Made by a program: the position numbers and the translations under genes. The notes under the pieces are model-generated. The model saw only the letters and a list, made by a program, of their open reading frames with translations, searched no databases and had not been told where the DNA came from. This document shows, piece after piece, positions 27,065 through 36,299 of a DNA stretch of 46,732 bases (within the stretch, counting starts at the first letter, position 1; the number at the start of each line of letters is the position of its first letter). The DNA comes from Fibrobacteraceae bacterium (GTDB lineage Bacteria; Fibrobacterota; Fibrobacteria; Fibrobacterales; Fibrobacteraceae), in NCBI GenBank assembly GCA_017625775.1, contig JAGAKE010000011.1:1-46732 (forward strand), read 5' to 3'.

Positions 27065-28381
27065 TTATTGAATAGTTCTTGAACGAACTAATATTTCTGA
27101 ATCTCCAACTTTTTGCGGCGTTACAGCAGCGGTTGTTGTTAAAGATTCTCTAATTGCTTTTGCTTGCGATTTCAAACGAGAAAGTCTTTCTCCCTCTAGT
27201 TTTGGCGTAGCAATCATCGTTTTCTTAGATGGGTTCATCCAACGACCTTTTTCGTCTTTGAAACCAAAATGTAAATGTGGGCCAGTGCTTCTCCCTGTGT
27301 TTCCTACTCGGCCAATAACTTGTCTTGTATTTACATGAGCACCTTTTGCAACTGCCCTTGTGTGCAAGTGTAGATACCAACTAGAGGAACCATCTCGGTG
27401 GCGAATAGAAATTTTATTTCCGCTTAAATTATCGTAGCCTGAAACTGTAACTACACCTTCGGCGACTGCGTAAACAGGCGTTCCTTTTGGACTTCCATAA
27501 TCAATACCATGGTGAACGGTTCTTTTCCCTGTAATGGGGTGAATTCTAGAACCATAAGCACTAGTAACATGCAAACGATCAAGAGGGTAACGTAAACCAT
27601 CAAAAACAAGTGCTTCTCCAGATTCTGTATAGTGAGCATTATAAGAACTTTTTGGATCAGGATCTTCATAGAGGAATGCTTCGTGGTGACCTACCGTTTT
27701 TCCATCAAATTCGGCAAATAGAACTTTACCTTCAATCCAGACTGAATCTTCAAAGAATGCTTCTTCTAAAAGAATTCGAAACTTATCACTAGGTTGAGCT
27801 AGTTGAAAAGCAACTTTACATTGAAGAACGCCGCTTACAACACCTACCATTCTCCCTGGAATTCCTACGCTGCGAAGCATTCCGTCTAGAGTACTTCCTT
27901 GGGCGAGGCTCCCTTCAAAAATGGAATGTTTGCGTGTTAATTTTTTGTCTGGTCGGTGGTAAATATAACCAGAGTCCGATTTAAAAAGTAAGTGAATGGT
28001 AGCTGGGTTTTCTGCAAATCTAAAAGTCTGGACGCTGCCGTCTTGATTTAATAGAACATGAAACATTTGCCCAACTCGCATTTTAGAAAGCTCTACGCTA
28101 TCTTGAATGGCGAGAACTAACGCCCGGCGATCACTTTCCGAAACCTTCATACGAGAAAGAACTTGAAATAAACCATCGCCAGCTTTTACTGTATCAGAAA
28201 TTAAAAGTAATTGATTTGAATTTTCTAATTCATTTTTTCTTTTAGTAAGAGAATCTTTTTTAGCGATTAACTCAGCACGTTCTTTTTGCAAAGAAATGAT
28301 TTTTTCTTCTTCTCCGCAAGCGGTAAAGAAAGCCAAAATTGAAACAATATATACAAGTAGGATTCTCTTTGTTAATTTCAT
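27065..28381 (-). CDS. M23-family peptidoglycan endopeptidase, lipoprotein
   Basis: This 438-residue envelope protein probably cleaves peptide cross-links in peptidoglycan, like MepM. The N-terminus has a hydrophobic segment ending FFTAC, a lipobox with Cys22. A coiled coil spans about residues 26-58. An OapA/LysM-like middle region follows. The LytM/M23 domain covers about residues 268-378. Zinc ligands are His290 and Asp294 in HHGIDYG, and His369/His371 in GPHLHFG. The catalytic-type residues are present, so it is probably active rather than an EnvC-like activator. It lies directly downstream of the FKBP gene terminator, with no clear promoter of its own. Confidence 0.9.
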   Translation of the reverse strand: MKLTKRILLVYIVSILAFFTACGEEEKIISLQKERAELIAKKDSLTKRKNELENSNQLLLISDTVKAGDGLFQVLSRMKVSESDRRALVLAIQDSVELSKMRVGQMFHVLLNQDGSVQTFRFAENPATIHLLFKSDSGYIYHRPDKKLTRKHSIFEGSLAQGSTLDGMLRSVGIPGRMVGVVSGVLQCKVAFQLAQPSDKFRILLEEAFFEDSVWIEGKVLFAEFDGKTVGHHEAFLYEDPDPKSSYNAHYTESGEALVFDGLRYPLDRLHVTSAYGSRIHPITGKRTVHHGIDYGSPKGTPVYAVAEGVVTVSGYDNLSGNKISIRHRDGSSSWYLHLHTRAVAKGAHVNTRQVIGRVGNTGRSTGPHLHFGFKDEKGRWMNPSKKTMIATPKLEGERLSRLKSQAKAIRESLTTTAAVTPQKVGDSEILVRSRTIQ

Positions 28382-28399
28382 TACGAACTCAAATTTTAT

Positions 28400-28431
28400 A
28401 AAAAGAGGGGCTTAAAAGCCCCTCTTTTTTA
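28400..28431 (-). terminator. Intrinsic terminator after the FKBP gene
   Basis: GAGGGGCT and AGCCCCTC form an 8-bp GC-rich stem with a TAAA loop, flanked by A and T runs. Read on the minus strand it follows the FKBP stop at 28437 within ten bases and ends in a T-run. It lies between the FKBP gene and the M23 gene, so the latter depends on read-through or a promoter overlapping this region. Confidence 0.85.
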
Positions 28432-28436
28432 CGATT

Positions 28437-29192
28437 TTATTTTTTTGCTTTTGTGTTAGTAGCTTCTGGAGCTTTAATTTCTAAAAGTTCCATTTCAAAT
28501 ACAAGCAAGCTGTTTGCTGGAATTGCAGACATTTTGCGAGCACCATAACCAAGTTCGCTTGGAATCCATGCTTGAACTTTAGAACCAGTTTTCATGAGTT
28601 TTAGCATTTCTGTCCAACCAGGAATTACAGCTCTTACAGGGAATTCCATTGGTTTGCCGCGGTCAACGCTACTATCAAATTTTTTGCCGTCCAAAAGAGT
28701 TCCGGTGTAGTGTACAGAAACGATGGAAGAATCGTTTGGAATTTCACCAGTTCCTTCTTTGAGAACTTTATATTGAAGACCAGAAGCTGTTGTTACAACG
28801 CCTTCTTGAGTTTTATTCTTTTCAAGGAATGCTTTTTGAGTAGCTAGTGCTTCTTCTGCGGCAATGCTATCTTTTTTAGCGCGTTCTTCTTGAGCTTTTT
28901 GGGAAAGTTCATTTAATGTGACGAAAATAATAGAATCGTTCATCAAGTATTTAGCACTGTCTTGATTGAAGCGTTCTTTGAAACCTTGAATAAAAACATT
29001 TAAATCAATATCAAGAGAATCTCTAGCAATTAACTGAGCATGCGCTTGAACGCCAAAATGAGAACCGAGAGCGTAGCTGAAACGATCCTTATCGGTTTGA
29101 AGAGAAGATTTTGTTCCTTGTCCGATAGGTTCAAGACAAGCGGTAAGAGATAATGAAAGAATGCCTGCTACGGCGATAGTTTTCAATTTCAT
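28437..29192 (-). CDS. FKBP-type peptidyl-prolyl isomerase, lipoprotein
   Basis: This 251-residue protein is an FkpA/Mip-like periplasmic prolyl isomerase and chaperone. The signal sequence ends SLTAC, a good lipobox with Cys19. The N-terminal helical dimerisation domain covers about residues 30-125 and the FKBP catalytic domain about 135-240. The latter contains VSVHYTGTLLDGKKFDSS, GWTEMLKLMKTGS and IPANSLLVFEMELL, all family hallmarks. AAGGT lies nine bases before the ATG. The Lys-rich tail is short. It is likely to help fold envelope proteins. Confidence 0.93.
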   Translation of the reverse strand: MKLKTIAVAGILSLSLTACLEPIGQGTKSSLQTDKDRFSYALGSHFGVQAHAQLIARDSLDIDLNVFIQGFKERFNQDSAKYLMNDSIIFVTLNELSQKAQEERAKKDSIAAEEALATQKAFLEKNKTQEGVVTTASGLQYKVLKEGTGEIPNDSSIVSVHYTGTLLDGKKFDSSVDRGKPMEFPVRAVIPGWTEMLKLMKTGSKVQAWIPSELGYGARKMSAIPANSLLVFEMELLEIKAPEATNTKAKK

Positions 29193-29313
29193 AAAAATTG
29201 ACCTTGTTAAAAATTGAACTTCTCAAAAAATAGAAAAAACTAGAACCTTAGAGTCTTCTTCATTCTAAAAAATAGTATCTCTTTTCTGTTGAACTTGTTA
29301 TTTTTGGAAAGTT

Positions 29314-31869
29314 ATGACGGAACGTTCTTTATTAAAACATCAATTGGATTTAGTAGCGAAAGGGGAAGATCTTCTTACGGCGTTTTTATCTTGGGTAGAA
29401 TCACGAAACCTTCAATTATATCCTGCTCAAGAAGAAGCTATTATAGAATTATTTTCAGGAAAAAATGTTTTTTTGAATACGCCAACAGGTAGTGGAAAAT
29501 CTCTTGTAGCATTGGCTTTACATTTTGAAAGTTTAGCTTCTAACAGGCGTTCCGTTTATACTTGCCCAATTAAAGCTTTAGTGAATGAAAAGTGGATGGC
29601 TCTTTGTCAGGAATTCGGGCCTGAAAATGTGGGACTTTCTACGGGCGATGCTACCGTAAATCGTGATGCGCCTATACTTTGTTGTACTGCAGAAATTCTT
29701 TCTAATATGGCTTTATCAGAAGGCTCTGCATTGAATATTTCCGATATAGTAATGGATGAATTTCATTATTATTCTGATAAAGAACGCGGTGTCGCCTGGC
29801 AAATTCCTTTACTCACTTTGCCTCAATCAAGATTTTTGTTAATGTCTGCAACTGTAGGAAATACAGAATTTTTTGAAAAAGAAATGACAAGAGTTTCTGG
29901 GCGAGAAAGTATAACGATTCGTTCTTTGAATCGCCCAGTTCCGCTTGAATTTTCTTACTCGGAAGAAGATTTGCAAAATCAAGTGCAGCGTTTATTGCAA
30001 GAAGGAAAGGCTCCTATTTATATAGTGCATTTTTCTCAAAGAGAGGCTGCTCAAAACGCTCAAAATTTAAGTTGTTTGGAAATTTGTAATAAAGAAGAAC
30101 GTTCCTTGATTGCAAAAGAAATTGAAAATTTTCGTTTTTCAAGTCCGTATGGTCCTGATGTAAAGCGTTGGCTGCGTTTGGGAATAGGCGTGCATCATGC
30201 AGGACTTTTGCCAAAGTATCGAATTCTTGTAGAAAAGTTAGCGCAAAAAGGTCTATTAAAAATCATTTGTGGTACAGATACATTAGGCGTGGGGGTGAAT
30301 GTTCCTATTCGAACTGTTTTGTTTACGAAACTCTGTAAATATAGTGGTGATAAAACGGCCATTTTATCTGTAAGAGATTTTCATCAAATTGCAGGACGAG
30401 CTGGTCGAAAAGGTTTTGATAATGTAGGCTATGTTGTCGCACAAGCACCAGAACATGTGATAGAAAATAAAAAGCTTGCTGCAAAATCACAAAAAACAGG
30501 AAAGAAGTTTGCAAAAAAGCAACCTCCAGAAAAAGGATTCGTGCCTTGGGATAAGGGAACTTTTGAACGATTGATTCAATCAAATCCAGAACCTTTAAAA
30601 TCTAGTTTCCAAGTATCGCATGGAATGCTTTTAAATATACTTTCTCGTCCTGATGATGGTTGCTTTGCGATAAAACAATTGCTCAGAGATTGTCATGAAG
30701 AAAAAAAATCAAAACGTATGCTTCGGGCAAGAGCAATGCAATTATTTCGTTCTCTATTAGAAAAAAATATCGTAGAATTTTGTGAGCCTAAATCACCAGG
30801 TATGGCAAAGGTTCAAGTGAATTTAGATTTGCAAGATGACTTTTCTATGAATCAACCATTATCGCTTTACTTAATAGATACACTTCCAAAATTAGACAAA
30901 GAATCTCCAGATTATGCGTTGAACGTGCTTTCTTTGGTGGAATCTATTGTTGAAAATCCTGATTTGATTTTAAAAAAACAACTTGATAAATTAAAGACAG
31001 AGGTTTTAAATGAACTAAAAGCGGAAGGTGTTGAATATGAAAAACGAATGGCTATTTTAGAAAATTTAGAATACCCGAAACCGCTTCGTGAATTTATATA
31101 TAATACTTACAATGAATTTGCTGAAATACATCCTTGGGTAGATTCAAATGTATATCCAAAATCAGTAGTGAGAGAAATGTTTGAAAATTTCTCAGCATTT
31201 TCATCGTACGTAAAACAGTATTCTCTTGAACGTTCCGAAGCGATTCTTTTGCGACACATCAATGCAACCTATAAAGTTCTTTCGCAAACGGTGCCTGATT
31301 CTTATAAAAATGAATCCCTTATAGAAATGGAAGATTATTTAGGAGAAATGATTCATCGTATCGATTCAAGTTTATGGGAAGAATGGGAGCGATTAAAAAA
31401 TCCAGATTTCCAACCGCAAACAGAAGAAGAAAAAGCTTTCTCGGGTTCCATGCCTGTAGATATAACTGCTGATAGAAAACGTTTCTTGTCGCTTTGTCGT
31501 ATGCGAATTTTTGAATGGATGACTTTAATTTTACAAAAACGATACAGCGATGCTTTAGATTTTTTAGCTGATGATTTAGCTGAAGGTGAACTACTTTCAG
31601 ATAATGAGGGGGTGCCTTGGACCGAAAAACGTTTAGAACAAATTTTTGCTGCATACGAACATGAACATGGAAAATTTCGAATGGATGCAGAAGGTCGTTC
31701 TATCGCAAATACAATTAGTTATGAAGACGAAAAATTTCTTTATATAGAACAAATGCTTCAAGATTTTGAAGAAATTAATAATTGGAGTTTTTGTTTTAAA
31801 GTTCCTTTGCTTGAATCTAAAAATGCGGCAGCTGCTTTACTTTACCTTGAAAAAATAGGGGAATCTTGA
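29314..31869 (+). CDS. Ski2-like DEAD/DEAH-box helicase with DUF3516-type C-terminus
   Basis: This 851-residue superfamily 2 helicase has Walker A TPTGSGKS at residues 56-63, motif II DEFH at 148-151, SAT at 178-180, and a helicase C domain with [17 protein letters not shown] and [10 protein letters not shown]. This order and the long unmatched C-terminal half (about residues 400-851) resemble DUF3516 helicases known mainly from Actinobacteria. It is presumed to remodel RNA or DNA; the substrate is unknown. The ATG lies eight bases after a GGAAAG. lpxK starts 15 bases after its stop. Confidence 0.88.
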   Translation: MTERSLLKHQLDLVAKGEDLLTAFLSWVESRNLQLYPAQEEAIIELFSGKNVFLNTPTGSGKSLVALALHFESLASNRRSVYTCPIKALVNEKWMALCQEFGPENVGLSTGDATVNRDAPILCCTAEILSNMALSEGSALNISDIVMDEFHYYSDKERGVAWQIPLLTLPQSRFLLMSATVGNTEFFEKEMTRVSGRESITIRSLNRPVPLEFSYSEEDLQNQVQRLLQEGKAPIYIVHFSQREAAQNAQNLSCLEICNKEERSLIAKEIENFRFSSPYGPDVKRWLRLGIGVHHAGLLPKYRILVEKLAQKGLLKIICGTDTLGVGVNVPIRTVLFTKLCKYSGDKTAILSVRDFHQIAGRAGRKGFDNVGYVVAQAPEHVIENKKLAAKSQKTGKKFAKKQPPEKGFVPWDKGTFERLIQSNPEPLKSSFQVSHGMLLNILSRPDDGCFAIKQLLRDCHEEKKSKRMLRARAMQLFRSLLEKNIVEFCEPKSPGMAKVQVNLDLQDDFSMNQPLSLYLIDTLPKLDKESPDYALNVLSLVESIVENPDLILKKQLDKLKTEVLNELKAEGVEYEKRMAILENLEYPKPLREFIYNTYNEFAEIHPWVDSNVYPKSVVREMFENFSAFSSYVKQYSLERSEAILLRHINATYKVLSQTVPDSYKNESLIEMEDYLGEMIHRIDSSLWEEWERLKNPDFQPQTEEEKAFSGSMPVDITADRKRFLSLCRMRIFEWMTLILQKRYSDALDFLADDLAEGELLSDNEGVPWTEKRLEQIFAAYEHEHGKFRMDAEGRSIANTISYEDEKFLYIEQMLQDFEEINNWSFCFKVPLLESKNAAAALLYLEKIGES

Positions 31870-31883
31870 TTTTTGAGGTAAAA

Positions 31884-32750
31884 ATGAAAATTCTTCTCGC
31901 TTATATTTATCGCGTTTTATATAAATTAAATCGAGCTTTTTGGTTGCGTCCTGGCAAGTCTTTGCAAAAATCAAAACTAGTAGTGGTTGGAAGTTTTCGC
32001 TTTGGTGGTGGTGGGAAAACACCAGTTTGTTTAGAATTAGCGAAAAAACTTTTGGAACGAAAAAAATCTGTGGCGATTCTATTGCATTCCATCGCCTGGG
32101 ACGAAAAACGCCTGTATGAAAAATATGTTCCAAATGCAAAGATTTTCTCAACCAAAAATCGGGCGAAATTATCTTTAGAACTAGATGGACAATTTGATTT
32201 TCTTTTGTGCGATGACGGTTTTGAAGATTCGCGACTTCTCCCCAATTATACGCTTTTACTTGATTTTGGGGATAAGGCAAATTCGGTACGAGATTTATTT
32301 CCGGTTGGTGTGTGTAGGAGTTTAAAAAAAGATCATTTGAATGTTGATGAAGTGTGGCGTTGTTATGGAAATAATTTAGATTGTGATTTTTGTATAGAGA
32401 AAATTATACAATCAAAAAATTATTTTGAAGGCAATTTTGATTTTTTTACTTCTAATGAAAATCGTTTTTCAATTGTTTGTGGCCTTGGAGATCCTAGTCG
32501 TTTTGAAAAGGATTTGAAAAAAATTGGTTGTTGTATAGAAAAAAAATATTTTTTTGGCGATCATTCAAAAAAAATTGAGAAGCGTCTTAAGGAAATTTTA
32601 AAGAAAAATGAAAATGTTATTATTTCTGAAAAAGATGCTATGCGATTAGATGATTCTTTTGCTCAATACAAAAATCTTTTTGTTGCAAAGCAACAAACAA
32701 AGATTCAAAAGGAAGTGCTTAAAAAGTTTTTAAGTCACTTGGAAGAATAA
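31884..32750 (+). CDS. lpxK: Tetraacyldisaccharide 4'-kinase (LpxK), divergent
   Basis: LpxK phosphorylates the lipid A disaccharide at the 4' position on the inner membrane. The 288-residue protein has an N-terminal hydrophobic helix, the P-loop region VVGSFRFGGGGKTP, the LLCDDGFEDSRL block, and FGDHSK late in the protein. These match the LpxK order of motifs. It is divergent: the usual SRGYG segment is not seen, and the DDGFQH block reads DDGFED. I start at ATG 31884 behind GAGG (31875-31878), not at the TTG 31866 that overlaps the helicase stop. It is shorter than typical LpxK. Confidence 0.82.
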   Translation: MKILLAYIYRVLYKLNRAFWLRPGKSLQKSKLVVVGSFRFGGGGKTPVCLELAKKLLERKKSVAILLHSIAWDEKRLYEKYVPNAKIFSTKNRAKLSLELDGQFDFLLCDDGFEDSRLLPNYTLLLDFGDKANSVRDLFPVGVCRSLKKDHLNVDEVWRCYGNNLDCDFCIEKIIQSKNYFEGNFDFFTSNENRFSIVCGLGDPSRFEKDLKKIGCCIEKKYFFGDHSKKIEKRLKEILKKNENVIISEKDAMRLDDSFAQYKNLFVAKQQTKIQKEVLKKFLSHLEE

Positions 32751-32787
32751 TTGCTTTTTTTCATTTTGAGAAAATATTAAATCACTA

Positions 32788-32810
32788 ACAGAAAACAAGT
32801 TGTTTTCAGT
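32788..32810. promoter_or_regulatory. Palindrome upstream of the hsp20 sigma-54 promoter (candidate activator site)
   Basis: GAAAACAAGTTGTTTTC (32791-32807) is a perfect inverted repeat of two 8-base arms around one G. Flanking bases extend it to 10 matches of 11. It lies about 140 bases before the -24 element, the usual distance for an enhancer-binding protein of sigma-54. A second inverted pair, TACGATT (32820) and AATCGTA (32854), is nearby. No T-run follows, so it is not a terminator of lpxK. Confidence 0.5.
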
Positions 32811-32944
32811 TATGTTCGTTACGATTTTCTTTGTGTTTTCAAATAGGAACTTGAATCGTAGAAACGTGAAACATTAATCGTTTTATTCTTTAACAGAGAA
32901 TTGATTTTTAAGCACTAATTTTCAAAACAAAAAGTTTTTTTGAT

Positions 32945-32961
32945 TTGGCACGGCTTTTGCT
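32945..32961 (+). promoter_or_regulatory. Sigma-54 (-24/-12) promoter of hsp20
   Basis: The 17 bases TTGGCACGGCTTTTGCT match the consensus YTGGCACGRNNNTTGCW at every position. The GG doublet is at 32947-32948 and the GC doublet at 32959-32960, 12 bases apart as required. Transcription should start near 32972, giving a leader of about 47 bases. That leader holds a small GGTC-GAAA-GACC hairpin (32986-32997) before the ribosome site AAGGAG at 33006-33011. Confidence 0.88.
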
Positions 32962-33018
32962 TTATGTTGGTCAGAAACAAAAATCGGTCGAAAGACCAAT
33001 AACATAAGGAGAAATACT

Positions 33019-33390
33019 ATGAACACAACGCAACTTTTTCCAGCTACTTTTTTTAGCTTGAAAGATTTGTTAAATTCCATGGGCAATGATACTTGCCAAG
33101 CCAAAAGCGTTCCTGCTTCTTTTGCACAAGAAAAAGAGAATGCTTACGAACTAGAAGTGGAACTTCCTGGTGTTCGCAAGGAAGATATTGAAATTCACTT
33201 TGAAAACAAGGTTCTTTCTGTTTCAGCAATTCGTAAAAGGGGCGAGGCAGAATGGAAATTTAAACGAGATTTCCGCGTTTCTGAAAACGTAGATACAGAA
33301 AATGTTAAGGCGTCTTATGAGAATGGAATTCTCTTGTTAGAACTTCCAAAGAAGAAACAGCCTGAAGTGAAGAAAATAGAAATCTTGTAA
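33019..33390 (+). CDS. Small heat-shock protein, Hsp20/alpha-crystallin family
   Basis: This 123-residue ATP-independent chaperone binds unfolding proteins. The alpha-crystallin domain spans about residues 40-120, with ELEVELPGVRKEDIEI and the ENGILLLELPKKK block. The C-terminal IEI is the IxI motif used for oligomer contacts. The N-terminal arm is short. AAGGAG lies seven bases before the ATG. Expression is predicted to depend on sigma-54 and an activator because of the consensus -24/-12 promoter upstream. It is a single-gene unit bounded by a hairpin at 33401. Confidence 0.95.
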   Translation: MNTTQLFPATFFSLKDLLNSMGNDTCQAKSVPASFAQEKENAYELEVELPGVRKEDIEIHFENKVLSVSAIRKRGEAEWKFKRDFRVSENVDTENVKASYENGILLLELPKKKQPEVKKIEIL

Positions 33391-33400
33391 TCATAGAACA

Positions 33401-33431
33401 AATATCCCCGAGCCTTAGGCTCGGGGATATT
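33401..33431. terminator. Probable bidirectional terminator between hsp20 and tolC
   Basis: The arms AATATCCCCGAGCC (33401-33414) and GGCTCGGGGATATT (33418-33431) form a perfect 14-bp stem with a TTA loop. The following bases are only moderately T-rich on either strand (TCTTGT on plus, TGTTCT on minus). Position between two convergent stops supports use by both genes. Confidence 0.75.
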
Positions 33432-33455
33432 CTTGTATAAACGCCCGCAAAAGAG

Positions 33456-34745
33456 TTATTTGCAATAAAGCTTTAAAAGAGACCTAGCAAGTAATGCAGA
33501 ATACTTAGCTTGTGTTAAGGTGATTTTAGAAGTTTCTAAATCAGCTTTATATGATAGATAATCAGTATAAGTAATAGCGCCAAGATTTTTTTGATCATCA
33601 GCTACTTGGAAGGCGGCTTCATTTGCTTGTACTTGAAGCATGGCTGCCTTCCACTGATTTTCTGCTGCCATAGCGTTTAGGTATAATTGTTCCATTAAAT
33701 TTTCTAATGCTTTTAGCGTTTCTTGTTGAGTGATTTTACTTCTTTCTGATTGAATTTGAGCATTTAAAACTTTGTTTGTTGTAGAACCTTTGTCTATAAT
33801 AGGAATATTAATGCCCAAAGTAACGCTGTGGTTATAACCATATTTCAACTGGTTCCCATAGCCATCGGACTCCCATGCTTGAAGTCCAGTTCCGGCCTGA
33901 GCGCCAAGTGTTACGCTGATAGAACTATTTTTACCTGCAAGTTTTACATTTTTTTCTGCAGATAAAGTTGCTAGGCTGTCAGCAACAAGATTTGGATTGC
34001 TGCTTTTCGCTAAATTTAATATAGAATCTAAACTAGGAATTTCTTCAAGTGATTCTGGAGTTAAACTATCCAGGTTTTCTGCAATAATGCGAAATTCTTC
34101 TTCTCGAGGGATTTCTAAAAGTTGTCTAAGTGTGGTTTCTGCATTTGTTTTTGCTTGTTCGGCTGTTAATAAAGAAACTTGTTTTTGTGCGGCATCAGCT
34201 TCTGCGAGTACTAAATCTCTTTTAGTTATATTTCCGGCTTCAAATAGTTTAAACTGATTTTCTTTTTCTGCTTCAGAAATTTCCAGAGCTTTTTTAGCGA
34301 TTTCAATTTTTTCGTTTGCTGTTAAATAAGCATAATAAGCGTCTAGCACAGAAACACGTAAATTTAAAGAAGCTAGTGCGGTTCTCATTTCAGCTTCTTG
34401 TTTATCAATTTGTGCTGTTTCTACAGAAAGTGAGGTGGCTCCACCATTCCACAAAATAATAGAACCGCTGATTCCTAAAGAAAGTCTATAGTGATCTTTT
34501 GGACCTTCGACAAAAGGATTGTCGTAAAGAGTATTGTTTATGTTTGCCGATAAAGAAGGATATCTATCAGTTTTTGCTGTTTTAATAGCAATGGCTGCTT
34601 GTTCTTCACCGAGTTTTGAAACTTTTAGCGAAAGACTGGCCTCCTCAGCTCGTTTCAAGCAATCTTCAAGAGTCCAATCTGCGGCAAAAGCAGAAACGGC
34701 AATTAACAAAATGATTAAAGAGGCTTTTTGCTGCGATAATTTCAT
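33456..34745 (-). CDS. TolC-family outer-membrane efflux protein
   Basis: This 429-residue protein is a TolC-like channel that connects inner-membrane exporters to the outside. The signal peptide ends SAFAADW. Two repeated halves each contain long helical segments with the family pattern, for example TLEDCLKRAEEASLSLKVSK at the start and the GAITYTDYLSYKADLETSKITL block near the end. No membrane-fusion or inner-membrane partner gene is adjacent, so it may serve several pumps, including the RND protein encoded 2.6 kb away. The start lacks a clear ribosome site. Confidence 0.9.
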   Translation of the reverse strand: MKLSQQKASLIILLIAVSAFAADWTLEDCLKRAEEASLSLKVSKLGEEQAAIAIKTAKTDRYPSLSANINNTLYDNPFVEGPKDHYRLSLGISGSIILWNGGATSLSVETAQIDKQEAEMRTALASLNLRVSVLDAYYAYLTANEKIEIAKKALEISEAEKENQFKLFEAGNITKRDLVLAEADAAQKQVSLLTAEQAKTNAETTLRQLLEIPREEEFRIIAENLDSLTPESLEEIPSLDSILNLAKSSNPNLVADSLATLSAEKNVKLAGKNSSISVTLGAQAGTGLQAWESDGYGNQLKYGYNHSVTLGINIPIIDKGSTTNKVLNAQIQSERSKITQQETLKALENLMEQLYLNAMAAENQWKAAMLQVQANEAAFQVADDQKNLGAITYTDYLSYKADLETSKITLTQAKYSALLARSLLKLYCK

Positions 34746-34859
34746 ATTTAAGAATATAAAAAATAAGACATAATGGCGTAGTTGGAAGTGTTAAGCAATT
34801 TTTAGATGAACGAAATGCTGAAAAAGTTGCAGAGCAGAAGTTATTAGCGAAAGAATATT

Positions 34860-36119
34860 TCAGTGTTTTTCGTTATTTTCTAGTTTCATCCCTCTAAAAA
34901 AGGTTAAGTCATCAAAATCTTCTTTTAAAAATTCTATACAAGCTCCAATTAAATAAAGAGAGCCTGTGATTAAAATAGGTGTTTTATTTTCATTTGCTAT
35001 TTGATACAATAACTCCCTTGAAATCATTCCTGCATTTTCAGCCATAAATCCCAAATTTAAGATTTCTTGAGTCATCGTTTCTGTATTTCTAAAACGTTCA
35101 TAAGGCGTTCTGACAGGATAATATTTTAAAATATGATTTTGCAAAATGTTTAACATTTCTTTTAAATCTTTGTCTTGTAAAACGCCTAAAAGTGTAGGAA
35201 ATTTTTGGTTTGGAAACTCTGTATTTAATGTTTCCGCTAATCGAGTAATTGCGTGTGAATTATGAGCTCCATCAAGAATAAACTTTAAATTTCCTTGTTT
35301 GTCGTATAATAATTGCATACGTCCTGGCCAAAAAACGTTTTTTAGAGCATTTTCTGCAATTTCTTTTTTAAAAGATTCTTCAAGAAAATTTTGTGCTGCG
35401 CTTAAAGCTAATTTTGCGTTTTCTTTGTAATGAATGCCTTTATTTTTTAACGAAGGACATGGGAAACTATAATTAGGAACTTCTTGGAATTCGATTATTT
35501 TCTTTTGTTTTTCAAATTCCTGCCGTAAATGTTCTGGAATAGGGAAATGAACAAGTTTAGATTTCTTTTTCATGATTCCAAGTTTTTCGCCTAATATAGC
35601 TTCAAGAGTATATCCTAAAACAGCGGTGTGTTCAAGCCCGATACTAGTCAAAACAGTCATTTTCCCTTGAGCAATGGCGGTGGCATCGAATTTGCCTCCG
35701 AGTCCAGCTTCGGCGACAAGCACATCAATTTTTTTATTTCTGCAAATTAAAAAAGCCGCAACAGTTAGTGCTTCAAAATAAGTTGGTGTAATTTTTGTTT
35801 GAATGGCGGCTTGTTGTACTTCAAGAAGCGCCTCGTTTAGTTCCATTTCGGATACAGGAATATTTCCAATTCGTAACCTTTCTCTTAAACTCACTAAATG
35901 TGGACTAGTGTAAAGTCCTGTTTTTTTTCCGTGTGCCGATAAAATCAAGGATAAATAGTAGGAAGTAGAACCTTTTCCATTGGTTCCGACAACATGAATA
36001 GTTTCAAATGATTCTTGTGGCGAGTTTAGGGCGTCACAAAGAGTTTGAGTGGTGTCAAGCCCGGGGCGAACGCCGAACATCAATAATGATTCTAAAAATG
36101 CGTAACCAGAAAGTTTCAT
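34860..36119 (-). CDS. folC: Bifunctional dihydrofolate/folylpolyglutamate synthase
   Basis: FolC adds glutamate to dihydropteroate and folates. The 419-residue Mur-ligase-type protein has the ATP-binding loop GTNGKGST at residues 45-52, the EAGLGGKFDATA motif and LDGAHNSHA in the C-terminal domain. A segment FPTLLGVLQDKD is also typical. It is transcribed toward tolC with a 114-base gap that shows no clear terminator. No accD is adjacent, unlike in some proteobacteria. Confidence 0.93.
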   Translation of the reverse strand: MKLSGYAFLESLLMFGVRPGLDTTQTLCDALNSPQESFETIHVVGTNGKGSTSYYLSLILSAHGKKTGLYTSPHLVSLRERLRIGNIPVSEMELNEALLEVQQAAIQTKITPTYFEALTVAAFLICRNKKIDVLVAEAGLGGKFDATAIAQGKMTVLTSIGLEHTAVLGYTLEAILGEKLGIMKKKSKLVHFPIPEHLRQEFEKQKKIIEFQEVPNYSFPCPSLKNKGIHYKENAKLALSAAQNFLEESFKKEIAENALKNVFWPGRMQLLYDKQGNLKFILDGAHNSHAITRLAETLNTEFPNQKFPTLLGVLQDKDLKEMLNILQNHILKYYPVRTPYERFRNTETMTQEILNLGFMAENAGMISRELLYQIANENKTPILITGSLYLIGACIEFLKEDFDDLTFFRGMKLENNEKH

Positions 36120-36191
36120 GCTTAAAATTTAAAAATCTTTGCCAATTTATATAAAAAATAGCGAAAACTCTAATCTAGTTCTCTTTTTTAT

Positions 36192-36219
36192 TTGCATTTT
36201 CTCGAAAAAATTATATATT
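36192..36219 (+). promoter_or_regulatory. Predicted promoter of argF
   Basis: TTGCAT (36192-36197), 16 bases and TATATT (36214-36219) repeat the spacing seen before rpsL and before the 43934 gene. Transcription would start near 36226. The start of the transcript would then be only about 16 bases before a terminator-like hairpin. Confidence 0.45.
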
Positions 36220-36236
36220 AGGAGCCTATTCAAAAA

Positions 36237-36276
36237 ATGGCCGTCTGAACCATCGGACGTCCTTTTGTTTTTTTTG
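36237..36276 (+). promoter_or_regulatory. Terminator-like leader hairpin before argF (candidate attenuator)
   Basis: CGTCTGA (36242-36248) and TCGGACG (36253-36259) form a 7-bp stem with an ACCA loop, followed by TTTTGTTTTTTTT (36263-36275). It lies between the promoter and argF, and no plus-strand gene ends upstream. A three-codon frame, ATG GCC GTC TGA, starts at 36237 with GGAG 12 bases before it, and its stop lies in the stem. Together these suggest a leader attenuator, but no arginine codons are present. Confidence 0.6.
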
Positions 36277-36299
36277 TAATGGTTAGAAAAGAGGAAAAA

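Noticed and set aside
27073..27090. TAGTTC/GAACTA hairpin as coaE or M23 terminator
   Set aside because: The 6-bp AT-rich stem is weak and the T-tract is broken on both strands.
32967..33018. RNA thermometer in the hsp20 leader
   Set aside because: The only local hairpin (GGTC-GAAA-GACC) does not cover the AAGGAG site, and no UUUU stretch pairs with it.
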